64,000 bases of DNA from Defluviibacillus sp043739385 (GTDB lineage: Bacteria > Pseudomonadota > Gammaproteobacteria > Burkholderiales > Burkholderiaceae_C): positions 124,001 through 188,000 of the forward strand of contig JAYUED010000001.1 in the NCBI GenBank assembly GCA_043739385.1, written 5' to 3'. The translations under genes were made by a program, and so were the position numbers. The notes beneath the pieces are model-generated. The model saw only the letters and a program-made list of their open reading frames with translations, searched no databases and had not been told where the DNA came from. Shown in pieces: positions 36,530-44,455 of the stretch (the first letter of the stretch is position 1; each line of letters begins with the position of its first letter).

Positions 36530-37306
36530 TTACTTGGCGGACAGTCTTGACGCCGCGTCGAGGCGAACGGTTTCCGCGTTGATGTAGGCGTTCTCCACGA
36601 TGAAGGCACAGCAGTGCGCAAACTCGCGCATGTTGCCCAGACGCCGTGGTGCTTCCATTTTTTCCGTCAGCGAGCTGAGGATTTTGGGGTCCAGTCCCGC
36701 GACCATTGGTGTCAGGAACAGGCCTGGTGCGATGGCGTTGACGCGTATGCCGAAGGCGCCCAGTTCACGCGCTGCCGGCATGTTCAGGCCGATTACGCCC
36801 GCCTTGGTCGCGGCATACGCGGCCTGGCCGATTTGCCCTTCATACGCTGCGCCGGACGAGACGTTGATGACCACGCCGCGCTCTTCGCCGTCTTCAGGTA
36901 CGTTCTTCGCCATTTGTTCGGCGCACTTTGACATGACGTTGAAAACGCCATTCAGATTGACGGCGGTGCTTTGCGCAAAGCGAGCCAGCGGTGCGGCCTT
37001 GCCTTCCTTGCCCAGAATTTTGAAACCGGTCGCAATGGCGGCACCGTTGATGCAGACGTGGATAACACCGAAGCGTGCCATCACTGCATCGACAGCAGCC
37101 TGCACCGATTCTTCGCTGCCGACGTCAGTCTGGACGAACATGGCGATTTCAGCGCCGAGGGCTGTCACTGCGTTGTTGCCGGCTTCGACGTTCACGTCGA
37201 AGATTGCGATGCGCGCACCCTTTTCCTGTGCCATATAGTGGGCTGTTGACAAACCGAGACCAGATGCGCCACCGGTGATGACGATGACTTTGTTTTGAAT
37301 GTGCAT
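36530..37306 (-). CDS. SDR family 3-hydroxyacyl-CoA dehydrogenase-like protein
   Basis: A classical short-chain dehydrogenase of 258 residues: the cofactor loop TGGASGLG at 11-18, DV at 61-62, the catalytic Ser about 151, Tyr164 and Lys168 (YAATK). The insertion GKEGKAAPLARF and the C-terminal RLGNMREFAHCCAFIVEN closely resemble type 2 3-hydroxyacyl-CoA dehydrogenase (HSD17B10-like). It therefore probably performs the third beta-oxidation step. It sits between the acyl-CoA dehydrogenase and the acyl-CoA ligase. FadB-type dehydrogenases are absent from the cluster, which fits. Confidence 0.93.
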   Translation of the reverse strand: MHIQNKVIVITGGASGLGLSTAHYMAQEKGARIAIFDVNVEAGNNAVTALGAEIAMFVQTDVGSEESVQAAVDAVMARFGVIHVCINGAAIATGFKILGKEGKAAPLARFAQSTAVNLNGVFNVMSKCAEQMAKNVPEDGEERGVVINVSSGAAYEGQIGQAAYAATKAGVIGLNMPAARELGAFGIRVNAIAPGLFLTPMVAGLDPKILSSLTEKMEAPRRLGNMREFAHCCAFIVENAYINAETVRLDAASRLSAK

Positions 37307-37325
37307 GATGTTTTGCTTGAGGTAA

Positions 37326-38483
37326 TTAGAACGCGTTCACACCGGTCAGCGCGCGACCGATGATGAGTTGTTGGATCTGGGTCGTGCCTTCAGGGATCGG
37401 CACGATGATGGCTTCGCGTGCCAGCTTCTCCACCAAAAATTCCTTGGTGACGCCGTTGCCGCCATGAATCTGGACGGCCTGGCGGGCAATCGTCACAGCT
37501 GCTTCGCAGGCGAAGTACTTGGCCATGGCCGCTTCCATTTCGGCGGGTACACCGGCTTCGATCATCGAGGCAGCGCGTTGCGTCAAAAGACGTGCAGCGT
37601 CCACGTTGGTCGCCATTTCAGCCAGCATGGCCGAGATCAACTGGTGGCCTGCAATCAGCTTGCCGTGTTGCTTGCGCACCTTGGCGTAGTTGACTGCTTC
37701 TTCCAGCGCACGACGCGCAATGCCCAAGCCTTGCGCGGCCACGAATACGCGTGAGCGCTCGAAGAACGACAAGGTATTTTTCAGCGCTTCGCCTTCGTTG
37801 CCCAGCATGTTGCTGGCCGGGACTCGCACGTCGGTCAGAAAAATCTGCGCGGTTGACTGGCTGTTCCACGCCATCTTGGGAATCTCGCGCACTTCATACG
37901 GGTGCTCTTTGCGGTCCAGCAGGAAGTGCGTCAGGCCACGGCGTGGGTCATCGCCAGTACGGCATGTGCAGATCAGGATGTCCGAGTAGCCGCCATTGCT
38001 GATCCAGGTTTTCTCGCCGTTGAGGATGTAGTCGTCGCCATCACGACGCGCCCGCGTTTTGATCTCCAGCACGTTGGAGCCAACATCAGGCTCAGAGATG
38101 GCAGCGCTACAAAACAGATCTCCGCTCAACAGGCCAGGCAGGTAACGCTCTTGCAAATTGGCCGGTGCCAGCTTGGCGATCATCTGTGCGCAGAACGAAT
38201 TGATCAGCACTGGAACCGATAGGTCTATGGAAGTGGCGGCTACTTCCTCGAACAGCATGATCATCGTGAGCCAGTCGAGTCCTAGGCCACCTTTCTCTTC
38301 GCTGACCACGCCCGAGACAAGACCGAACTGGGTCAGTTCGCGGACGACCGCTCCCATGACTTTTTTGGGCATTGGCAGGTCGCGGTATTCCCTGTTGAAC
38401 AGCGGTTCGGCCTTGTCGGCGAGGTAACGGCGCAAGCCGTCGATCGCGCTCTGTTGTTCTTCGGTCTTGAAAACGTATCCCAT
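37326..38483 (-). CDS. Acyl-CoA dehydrogenase
   Basis: An FAD-dependent acyl-CoA dehydrogenase of 385 residues introducing the 2,3-double bond. The frame is open up to 38792, but the ATG at 38483 has AGGAAT just before it and gives the family N-terminus (FKTEEQQSAIDGLRRYLAD). Signatures are CSAAISEPDVGSNV and WISNGGYSDI near the middle, AQGLGIARRALEEAV, and the catalytic glutamate in IPEGTTQIQQ. The standard length and motifs make the class certain; chain length or branch preference is not visible. Confidence 0.95.
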   Translation of the reverse strand: MGYVFKTEEQQSAIDGLRRYLADKAEPLFNREYRDLPMPKKVMGAVVRELTQFGLVSGVVSEEKGGLGLDWLTMIMLFEEVAATSIDLSVPVLINSFCAQMIAKLAPANLQERYLPGLLSGDLFCSAAISEPDVGSNVLEIKTRARRDGDDYILNGEKTWISNGGYSDILICTCRTGDDPRRGLTHFLLDRKEHPYEVREIPKMAWNSQSTAQIFLTDVRVPASNMLGNEGEALKNTLSFFERSRVFVAAQGLGIARRALEEAVNYAKVRKQHGKLIAGHQLISAMLAEMATNVDAARLLTQRAASMIEAGVPAEMEAAMAKYFACEAAVTIARQAVQIHGGNGVTKEFLVEKLAREAIIVPIPEGTTQIQQLIIGRALTGVNAF

Positions 38484-38529
38484 ATCTATTCCTTGATTGT
38501 TTGTTTGTTTGTTGTGAGGCTGTGGAGGC

Positions 38530-39771
38530 TTATGCGCAGGCGAGGATGGTGATTGCCACCACAGCCTCTTCAATGCCGAACAGACCGCCGCCGTTTTCCT
38601 GAATCGCGATGCGTGCGTTGGTGACCTGGCGCTTGCCAGCTTCGCCACGCAGTTGTGTGACGAGTTCGTGAATCTGGCCGAGTCCGGTTGCACCGATCGG
38701 ATGCCCCTTGGACTCCAGGCCACCAGACGGGTTGATGGGTATGCGCCCGCCGACAGTGAAGTCACCGCGTTCGGCAGCCGGTCCACCTTCACCGAAAGGC
38801 ACCAGCATCAGCGACTCGGCGTTGAGGATTTCGCCGATGGCTGAAGCATCGTGGACTTCCGCCACGTCGATATCGCTCGGCGCTACGCCAGCGACTTCGT
38901 AAGCCTTTTTGGCCGCGAGGTGCGCAATGATTTTTTGTGGCTCGTCGAGTCCGCGGTCGGAACCGGTCTGGATGATGCTGGCGAGAACACGCACGGCACG
39001 GCCGCCCGCACCCTTGAGGCGCTTGAGACCTTCTTCATTGCACAGCACGGCTGCAGCAGCGCCGTCGCTGATCGGCGAGCACATCAACGTTGTTAAGGGA
39101 TAAGCAATAGGCGGAGATGCCAGCACCTGTTCGATGGTGAAGGCCTGCTGAAACTGCGCCAAGGGGTTGTGCACCGAGTGCGCGTGGTTCTTTGCCGAGA
39201 CCGAAGCGATCTGGTTTTGCGTGGTGCCATAACGCAGCATGTGGTTGCGGCAGATGGCGGCGTACACGTCCATGAACACGCTGTACGGTCGCTCCGACAT
39301 TGTGCCCGGTGGTGGCACGATGCCTTCGCCCATGGCCAGCAAAGTCTTCTTGTTTGCTTCGACCGTGGAGACATCCCAACCGCCATCGAACGCCGCGAAC
39401 ATCTTGGACTTGTCGGGAATGTTCATCTTCTCCACACCCACTGCCAGCGCAATGTCGCAGCTGCCGGCACGCAATGCCATTGCGGCGAGGTTGAATGCAG
39501 AGGAGCCGGTGGCGCAGGCGTTTTCAACGGTGTAGACCGGCACGCCCTGGATGCCCAGACGGCGCATGGCGATGGGGCCGGGAATCGAAGTCTGGCCCTG
39601 AAAAATCCCGTTGGTCATGGTGCCGTAGAAGGCGGTGCCAATATCGGCAGTGCCGCATTCCGCGTCCTTCAATGCCAGACCAACGGCCTCCCCAACCATG
39701 TCATAGACCGTCTTGTCGAGAAGGCGGCCAAAGGCCGTCATGCCGACGCCTACTACGTAGATATTGCTCAT
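38530..39771 (-). CDS. SCP2-type thiolase
   Basis: A thiolase of 413 residues that cleaves 3-ketoacyl-CoA. The nucleophilic cysteine is C86 (ENACATGSSAF), with the SCP2-thiolase histidine motif AEVHDASAIGE and the C-terminal GHPIGATGLGQIHEL. The overall pattern matches SCP-x/non-specific lipid-transfer-type thiolases rather than FadA; this branch is frequent in catabolism of branched or steroid side chains. It completes a full beta-oxidation set with the neighbouring crotonase, SDR and acyl-CoA dehydrogenase. Confidence 0.93.
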   Translation of the reverse strand: MSNIYVVGVGMTAFGRLLDKTVYDMVGEAVGLALKDAECGTADIGTAFYGTMTNGIFQGQTSIPGPIAMRRLGIQGVPVYTVENACATGSSAFNLAAMALRAGSCDIALAVGVEKMNIPDKSKMFAAFDGGWDVSTVEANKKTLLAMGEGIVPPPGTMSERPYSVFMDVYAAICRNHMLRYGTTQNQIASVSAKNHAHSVHNPLAQFQQAFTIEQVLASPPIAYPLTTLMCSPISDGAAAAVLCNEEGLKRLKGAGGRAVRVLASIIQTGSDRGLDEPQKIIAHLAAKKAYEVAGVAPSDIDVAEVHDASAIGEILNAESLMLVPFGEGGPAAERGDFTVGGRIPINPSGGLESKGHPIGATGLGQIHELVTQLRGEAGKRQVTNARIAIQENGGGLFGIEEAVVAITILACA

Positions 39772-39802
39772 ATTTATGTTTTTCTTTGGGTAATAAGTTG
39801 GT

Positions 39803-40588
39803 TCAACGGCCCTGGAACTGGGGCTCGCGTCGTTCTGAAAATGACTTGAGGCCTTCCTGGAAGTCGAAGGTGCGCATGTGTTGGCGCAACATGACTTGCT
39901 CGTGCACCAGTGCGTCGTCGCGTGTTTTGTCGGCTGATGCGCGCGCCACTTCCTTCATGCGACGCAAGGCGATCGGGCTCTTCTTTGCGATGTGGACGGC
40001 AAGCTTTTGTGCAGCCTCGGCCAGTGCGGCATCGGGATGCACTTCGCACACCAGACCGCAGGCCTGCATCTGTGTGGACGACAGCGACTTGCCCGTCATC
40101 AGCATGTACATCGCCATGTTCAGCGGGATAAGGCGCGGCAGCACGGCGGCGCCACCTGCACCCGGATAGACACCGAAGTTGGCATGCGCATCAGCCAGCG
40201 TGGCGCTTTCGGCCGCGATGATCATGTCAGCACACATCGCGAGTTCCAGGCCACCGGCCATGGTCACGCCATTCAGTGAAGCGATCACCGGTTTGGGGAA
40301 GTTGCGCAGTCGCGTATAGAGAACGTTCGCGCGGTCCAGAAAATCGGGCTCGCCGGCGGGCAGGTTCTGGCTGGCGAGAATTTCTTTCAGGTCAGCACCG
40401 GCGCAGAACGCGCTGCCTGCGCCCGTCAGGACTACGACCCGCACACTGTCATCTGTCGCCAGTTCAACCAGACGTCGGTCTAGCTCTGCCACCAGCGCCA
40501 GATTCAGCGAGTTCATGGCCTTGGGCCGGTTGAGCATCAAGCGCGCGACAGCGTCGGTCGTTTCGCAAAGCAATACATCGTCGGACAT
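39803..40588 (-). CDS. Enoyl-CoA hydratase/isomerase family protein (crotonase), atypical active site
   Basis: A crotonase of 261 residues. The oxyanion-hole segments AFCAGADLKEI and GVYPGAGGAAVLPRL are present. The first catalytic glutamate is kept (E115 in GGLELAMCAD), but the position of the second (E164 of rat crotonase, seven residues before the PGAGG proline) is a histidine (H135). It may therefore be a specialised hydratase, isomerase, hydrolase or lyase. It is the first gene of its operon, with GGAG before the ATG and the shared 35-bp element 52 bp upstream. Confidence 0.9.
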   Translation of the reverse strand: MSDDVLLCETTDAVARLMLNRPKAMNSLNLALVAELDRRLVELATDDSVRVVVLTGAGSAFCAGADLKEILASQNLPAGEPDFLDRANVLYTRLRNFPKPVIASLNGVTMAGGLELAMCADMIIAAESATLADAHANFGVYPGAGGAAVLPRLIPLNMAMYMLMTGKSLSSTQMQACGLVCEVHPDAALAEAAQKLAVHIAKKSPIALRRMKEVARASADKTRDDALVHEQVMLRQHMRTFDFQEGLKSFSERREPQFQGR

Positions 40589-40615
40589 GGAATCTCCTGA
40601 AAATCAAGTGATTCA

Positions 40616-40675
40616 ATGCTAAGGCGCGACTCCCACTGTGACAGGTCATTGCAGCGAAACGCGTTGTCTGTCCAA
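40616..40675 (-). promoter_or_regulatory. Shared 35-bp activator element plus -10, copy 2 (crotonase operon)
   Basis: Read on the minus strand from 40675 to 40641: TTGGACAGACAA, five bases, then TTCGCTGCAATGACCTGT. It matches copy 1 at 28 of the 30 non-spacer positions. TAGCAT (40621-40616) starts exactly 19 bp after the element, the same spacing as copy 1. The element lies 52 bp before the crotonase ATG (51 bp in copy 1). Confidence 0.7.
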
Positions 40676-40706
40676 CGGGATGGAATACTGGGGATAACCC
40701 TGATTT

Positions 40707-41597
40707 TTAGGTTGCGTCGGGCGCTACCGGATGTTGAGCTAGAGCTTCCAGCGCCTTGACCAACGCTGAATGATCGGCTTGCCCGTGGCCCATCGCGGCG
40801 CATGTGTTCATGAGCTGCGCAGCGCCTGCGGTTTGCGGTAATGCTACGCCAAGCGAACGCGCGCTCTGCAACGCGAGGTTCAAATCTTTCTGATGCAGCG
40901 CGATGCGAAAGCCTGGCGAGAAGGTACGCTTTATCATGCGTTCGCCGTGTACTTCGAGAATGCGTGACGAGGCGAAGCCGCCCATCAGCGCCTGCCGCAC
41001 CTTGGCCGGATCAGCGCCCGCTTTTGACGCGAACACCAGTGCCTCGGAGACGGCAGCGATGGTGAGCGCCACGATGATTTGGTTCGCTACCTTGGTGATC
41101 TGCCCGGCGCCCACAGTGCCGACCAGCGTGATGTTCTTGCCCATCTTTTCTAACAGGGGCAGGGCGCGTTCGAAAGCCTCTTCAGTCCCGCCGCACATGA
41201 TGGTCAGGCTCGCCGCTTTGGCTCCGACCTCGCCGCCGGACACTGGTGCGTCGACATAGTCGCAACCCAGCGCAGCTATTTTTTTGGCGAAGGCTTGGGT
41301 CTGGATTGGGTCGATCGAGCTGCAATCGATGACGAGCCTTCCCTTTACGAGACCTGCCGCTACACCGCCTTCGCCGAACAGTACAAGCTCGACGTCGGGC
41401 GTGTCGGGCAGCATGAGGATGACGATATCCGCCTTTTGTGCCACTTCTGTGGCAGAGATGCACGACGTTGCGCCGGATGCGAAAGGTTCAGGAGCAGGCT
41501 TGCGTGTGTGAATGAACAGCGTGTGGCCTGCGTCTAGCAAGTGTCCCGCCATGGGTGCGCCCATGATGCCGAGGCCGATGAAGCCGATATTTGCCAT
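40707..41597 (-). CDS. garR: 2-hydroxy-3-oxopropionate (tartronate semialdehyde) reductase
   Basis: A beta-hydroxyacid dehydrogenase of 296 residues that reduces tartronate semialdehyde to D-glycerate. The N-terminal NAD loop is GFIGLGIMGAPMAGHLLDAG, the substrate loop is DAPVSGGEVGAKAASLTIM and the catalytic lysine lies in ITKVANQIIVA. Position settles the role: it directly follows glyoxylate carboligase (9 bp), whose product it would reduce. 3-hydroxyisobutyrate dehydrogenase is the main alternative within the family. The symbol glxR would be equally proper. Confidence 0.92.
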   Translation of the reverse strand: MANIGFIGLGIMGAPMAGHLLDAGHTLFIHTRKPAPEPFASGATSCISATEVAQKADIVILMLPDTPDVELVLFGEGGVAAGLVKGRLVIDCSSIDPIQTQAFAKKIAALGCDYVDAPVSGGEVGAKAASLTIMCGGTEEAFERALPLLEKMGKNITLVGTVGAGQITKVANQIIVALTIAAVSEALVFASKAGADPAKVRQALMGGFASSRILEVHGERMIKRTFSPGFRIALHQKDLNLALQSARSLGVALPQTAGAAQLMNTCAAMGHGQADHSALVKALEALAQHPVAPDAT

Positions 41598-41606
41598 GAT
41601 GTTTTC

Positions 41607-43400
41607 TCAGTCCAGCATTGCCATAGCGATTGACGTAGGCGCGTCTTCCATGCCCTCGGCCAGTGGCTCAAACTCGTTGATGGCATCGATCTCGGTGCCC
41701 ATTGCGATATTGGTCACGCGCTCCAGCATCACCTCGATCACCACCGGCACACGGAACTCGGCCATCAGCGCTTCGGCCTTTCTGATGGCGGGCGTCATCT
41801 CGTCTTGCTTGTGCACACGGATGGCTTTACAGCCGAGGCCCTCCACCACTTTCAAGTGGTCTACGCCGTAGCTCGCTTCGATGCCGGCATCGGGTGCGGC
41901 GTTGATGTTGTCGAACGCGAGCTGTACGCAGTAGTCCATCTCGAACCCGCGCTGGCTCTGACGGATCAGGCCGAGGTAGCTGTTGTTCACCACGATGTGG
42001 ATATAGGGCAGTTTGAACTGCGCGCCCACCGCTAACTCTTCGATCATGAACTGGAAGTCGTAGTCGCCAGAGAGCGCGACGATCTTGCGCGTCGGGTCGG
42101 CTGCACGCACGCCGAGCGCGGCCGAGATGGTCCATCCCAACGGGCCAGCCTGGCCGCAGTTGATCCAATTGCGCGGGTTGTAGACGTGCAGAAACTGTGC
42201 AGCTGCGATTTGCGAAAGTCCAATGGTGCTCACGTAGCAGGTGTCGTGGCTGAAGTTGTTGTTCATGCACTGGTACACGCGCTGTGGCTTCATCGGCACG
42301 TCGGCGAAGTTGGTCTTGCGCAGCATCGTCATCTTGCGATCGCGGCATTCGCCAGCCCACTTTGTACGGTCTGGCAACTGGCCATTGGCCTTCATCTGCT
42401 CGGCGACGTCGACGAATTGTTCCAATGCAAGTTTCGCGTCTGAGACGACGCCGAAGTCTGGCGTGAACACACGGCCGATTTGCGTCGGCTCGATGTCGAC
42501 GTGTACAAAAGTGCGCCCTTTCGTATAGACCTCCACGGAACCGGTGTGGCGATTGGCCCACCGGTTACCGATACCCATCACGAAGTCGCTTGCGAGCATC
42601 GTCGCGTTGCCGTAGCGGTGGCTGGTCTGTAAGCCGCACATGCCCGCCATCAACGGGTGGTCATCGGGGATCACGCCCCAGGCCATCAGCGTCGGGATCA
42701 CCGGCACGCCAGTCGCTTCGGCGAAGCGTACCAAAAGTTGGGCTGCATCGGCGTTGATGACGCCACCGCCGGCCACTATCAACGGCCGCTCGGCCGCGTT
42801 AAGCATGGCAATGGCTTTCTCGATTTGCACACGCGTGGCTGCTGGCTTGTAGGGCTTGAGTGGCTCGTAGGTGTCAATGTCAAACTCGATCTGCGCCATC
42901 TGTACGTCGAAGGGCAGGTCGATCAGCACCGGTCCGGGACGACCTGAACGCATGAGATGGAAGGCGTGTTGGAACACCTGCGGTACCTGGCCCGGCTCAC
43001 GCACCGTGACCGACCATTTGGTAACTGGCTTGCTGATCGACTCAATGTCGACCGCCTGAAAATCTTCCTTGTAAAGCCGTGCACGCGGTGCCTGACCGGT
43101 GATACACAGGATCGGAATCGAGTCGGCCCATGCTGAGTACAGGCCGGTAATCATGTCGGTGCCTGCTGGTCCGGAGGTTCCGATGCACACACCGATGTTG
43201 CCGGCGATGGCCCGCGTGTAGCCCTCGGCCATGTGCGATGCGCCCTCTACGTGACGCGCCAAAATATGGGCGATGGTGCCAAGCTTGCGCAACGCGGCGT
43301 AGAGCGGATTGATGGCGGCGCCGGGCACGCCAAAGGCTTGTGTGACGCCTTCTTTTTCCATCACGAGCACGGCAGCCTGCGCTGCGGTCATCTTGGCCAT
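41607..43400 (-). CDS. gcl: Glyoxylate carboligase (tartronate-semialdehyde synthase)
   Basis: A thiamine-diphosphate enzyme of 597 residues that condenses two glyoxylates to tartronate semialdehyde with CO2 release. N-terminal FGVPGAAINPLYAALRK has the aliphatic residue where most ThDP enzymes carry a catalytic glutamate, a Gcl hallmark. The ThDP motif is ALSGDYDFQFMIEE, ending in NNSYLGLIRQSQ. The ATG at 43400 follows GGAGA; an upstream in-frame ATG at 43451 is ignored. It is co-transcribed with the reductase and divergent from a LysR regulator. Confidence 0.96.
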   Translation of the reverse strand: MAKMTAAQAAVLVMEKEGVTQAFGVPGAAINPLYAALRKLGTIAHILARHVEGASHMAEGYTRAIAGNIGVCIGTSGPAGTDMITGLYSAWADSIPILCITGQAPRARLYKEDFQAVDIESISKPVTKWSVTVREPGQVPQVFQHAFHLMRSGRPGPVLIDLPFDVQMAQIEFDIDTYEPLKPYKPAATRVQIEKAIAMLNAAERPLIVAGGGVINADAAQLLVRFAEATGVPVIPTLMAWGVIPDDHPLMAGMCGLQTSHRYGNATMLASDFVMGIGNRWANRHTGSVEVYTKGRTFVHVDIEPTQIGRVFTPDFGVVSDAKLALEQFVDVAEQMKANGQLPDRTKWAGECRDRKMTMLRKTNFADVPMKPQRVYQCMNNNFSHDTCYVSTIGLSQIAAAQFLHVYNPRNWINCGQAGPLGWTISAALGVRAADPTRKIVALSGDYDFQFMIEELAVGAQFKLPYIHIVVNNSYLGLIRQSQRGFEMDYCVQLAFDNINAAPDAGIEASYGVDHLKVVEGLGCKAIRVHKQDEMTPAIRKAEALMAEFRVPVVIEVMLERVTNIAMGTEIDAINEFEPLAEGMEDAPTSIAMAMLD

Positions 43401-43483
43401 GGTGTTGTCTCCTTCAGTTCTTGATGCCTCGACTTTAGGAAGCAATGGCATTTTGCAGAAGACGGCACCAGACCATAAAACCT

Positions 43484-43500
43484 ATTCCACCGTGGAATAA
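43484..43500. promoter_or_regulatory. LysR-type operator between gcl and its regulator
   Basis: TATTCCAC (43484-43491) and GTGGAATA (43493-43500) form a perfect inverted repeat around one base. It contains the T-N11-A pattern of LysR-type regulators. It lies 17 bp before the regulator start and 84 bp before gcl, as expected for a site controlling both. Confidence 0.7.
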
Positions 43501-43517
43501 GTGGCTACCATGCGGAC

Positions 43518-44441
43518 ATGGATCGTTTACTCGCAATGGAGATGTTTGTGCGCGTGGTCGAGACCGGCAGCTTCTCCAAAGCGGCGCTTGAGTTCAACAC
43601 CACGCAACCCACCGTGACCAAGCAGGTCGCGTCCACTGAGGCGCGCCTGAAGGTGCGTCTGCTGAACCGCAACACGCGCGGTGTCAGCCTCACCGAATCG
43701 GGCGCGCTGTACTACGAAAAATGCAAGGGCATCGTGCGTGATGCCGCGGAAGCTGAAAGCATCGTGCAACTGCGCCAAGGCCAAGCCCAAGGGCTGTTGC
43801 GCGTTGGTACCTCTGTGGCCTTTGGGCGACGCGTGGTGGTGCCCCTCGCACTCGACTACATGCGACGCAATCCGCAGGTGCAACTCGACCTGAGTTTCGA
43901 AGACCGCTATGTGGACCTGGTGGCGCAAGGCATCGACGTGGCGATCCGCATGGGTAGGCTGGCTGATTCATCACTCGGGGCTCGTTTTCTGGGTACCAAC
44001 CCATGGGTCATTGTGGCTTCGCCGGGTTACCTCAAGAAACACGGTGTCCCGAAGTGCGCGCAAGACCTGAGCAGCCACGAGGCGCTGATCTACAGCAGCG
44101 TGGTGGGCGATGACGTGTGGCGCCTGCTCACGTCCAAAGGCGATCCGGTCACGGTACCAATGACGGGGCGCTTTCGCTCGAATAACGTGTCTGCCGTGCT
44201 GGCCGCAGCGCGCGATGACATGGGCATCGCGCTTATGCCGCGCTATGTGGCAACTGACTCACTGTTGTTAGGCAAGGTGCTGGAGGTCTTGCCCGACCAC
44301 GCACTGGCCGAACAAGAGATCCACGCCGTGTTTCCGTCTCCCAAGCTGGTGCCGGGCAAGGTGACGGCGTTCATTGGTTTTTTGCAGAGCCACTTTGGTG
44401 GTGAATGGTGGCTTCGGTCGTCGGGCTCAGCAAACGGCTAG
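43518..44441 (+). CDS. LysR family transcriptional regulator
   Basis: A LysR-type regulator of 307 residues. The N-terminal winged helix-turn-helix (SFSKAALEFNTTQPTVTKQV) is followed by the periplasmic-binding-like effector domain (SFEDRYVDLVAQGIDVAIRMG). It is divergent from gcl-garR with a perfect T-N11-A palindrome in between, so it most likely controls those genes in response to glyoxylate or a related acid. The effector is not visible. It ends 14 bp from the convergent racemase gene. Confidence 0.93.
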   Translation: MDRLLAMEMFVRVVETGSFSKAALEFNTTQPTVTKQVASTEARLKVRLLNRNTRGVSLTESGALYYEKCKGIVRDAAEAESIVQLRQGQAQGLLRVGTSVAFGRRVVVPLALDYMRRNPQVQLDLSFEDRYVDLVAQGIDVAIRMGRLADSSLGARFLGTNPWVIVASPGYLKKHGVPKCAQDLSSHEALIYSSVVGDDVWRLLTSKGDPVTVPMTGRFRSNNVSAVLAAARDDMGIALMPRYVATDSLLLGKVLEVLPDHALAEQEIHAVFPSPKLVPGKVTAFIGFLQSHFGGEWWLRSSGSANG

Positions 44442-44455
44442 GACCCGTATCCGTA

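Noticed and set aside
37326..38792. The extended 488-residue form of the acyl-CoA dehydrogenase
   Set aside because: The first ~103 residues are unlike the family, and a proper ribosome-binding site and family N-terminus occur at 38483.
43401..43517. A fourth copy of the 35-bp element upstream of gcl
   Set aside because: Both strands were read and no match to the GCCAGAC and CAAxGAC cores with correct spacing was present; only the LysR palindrome is there.
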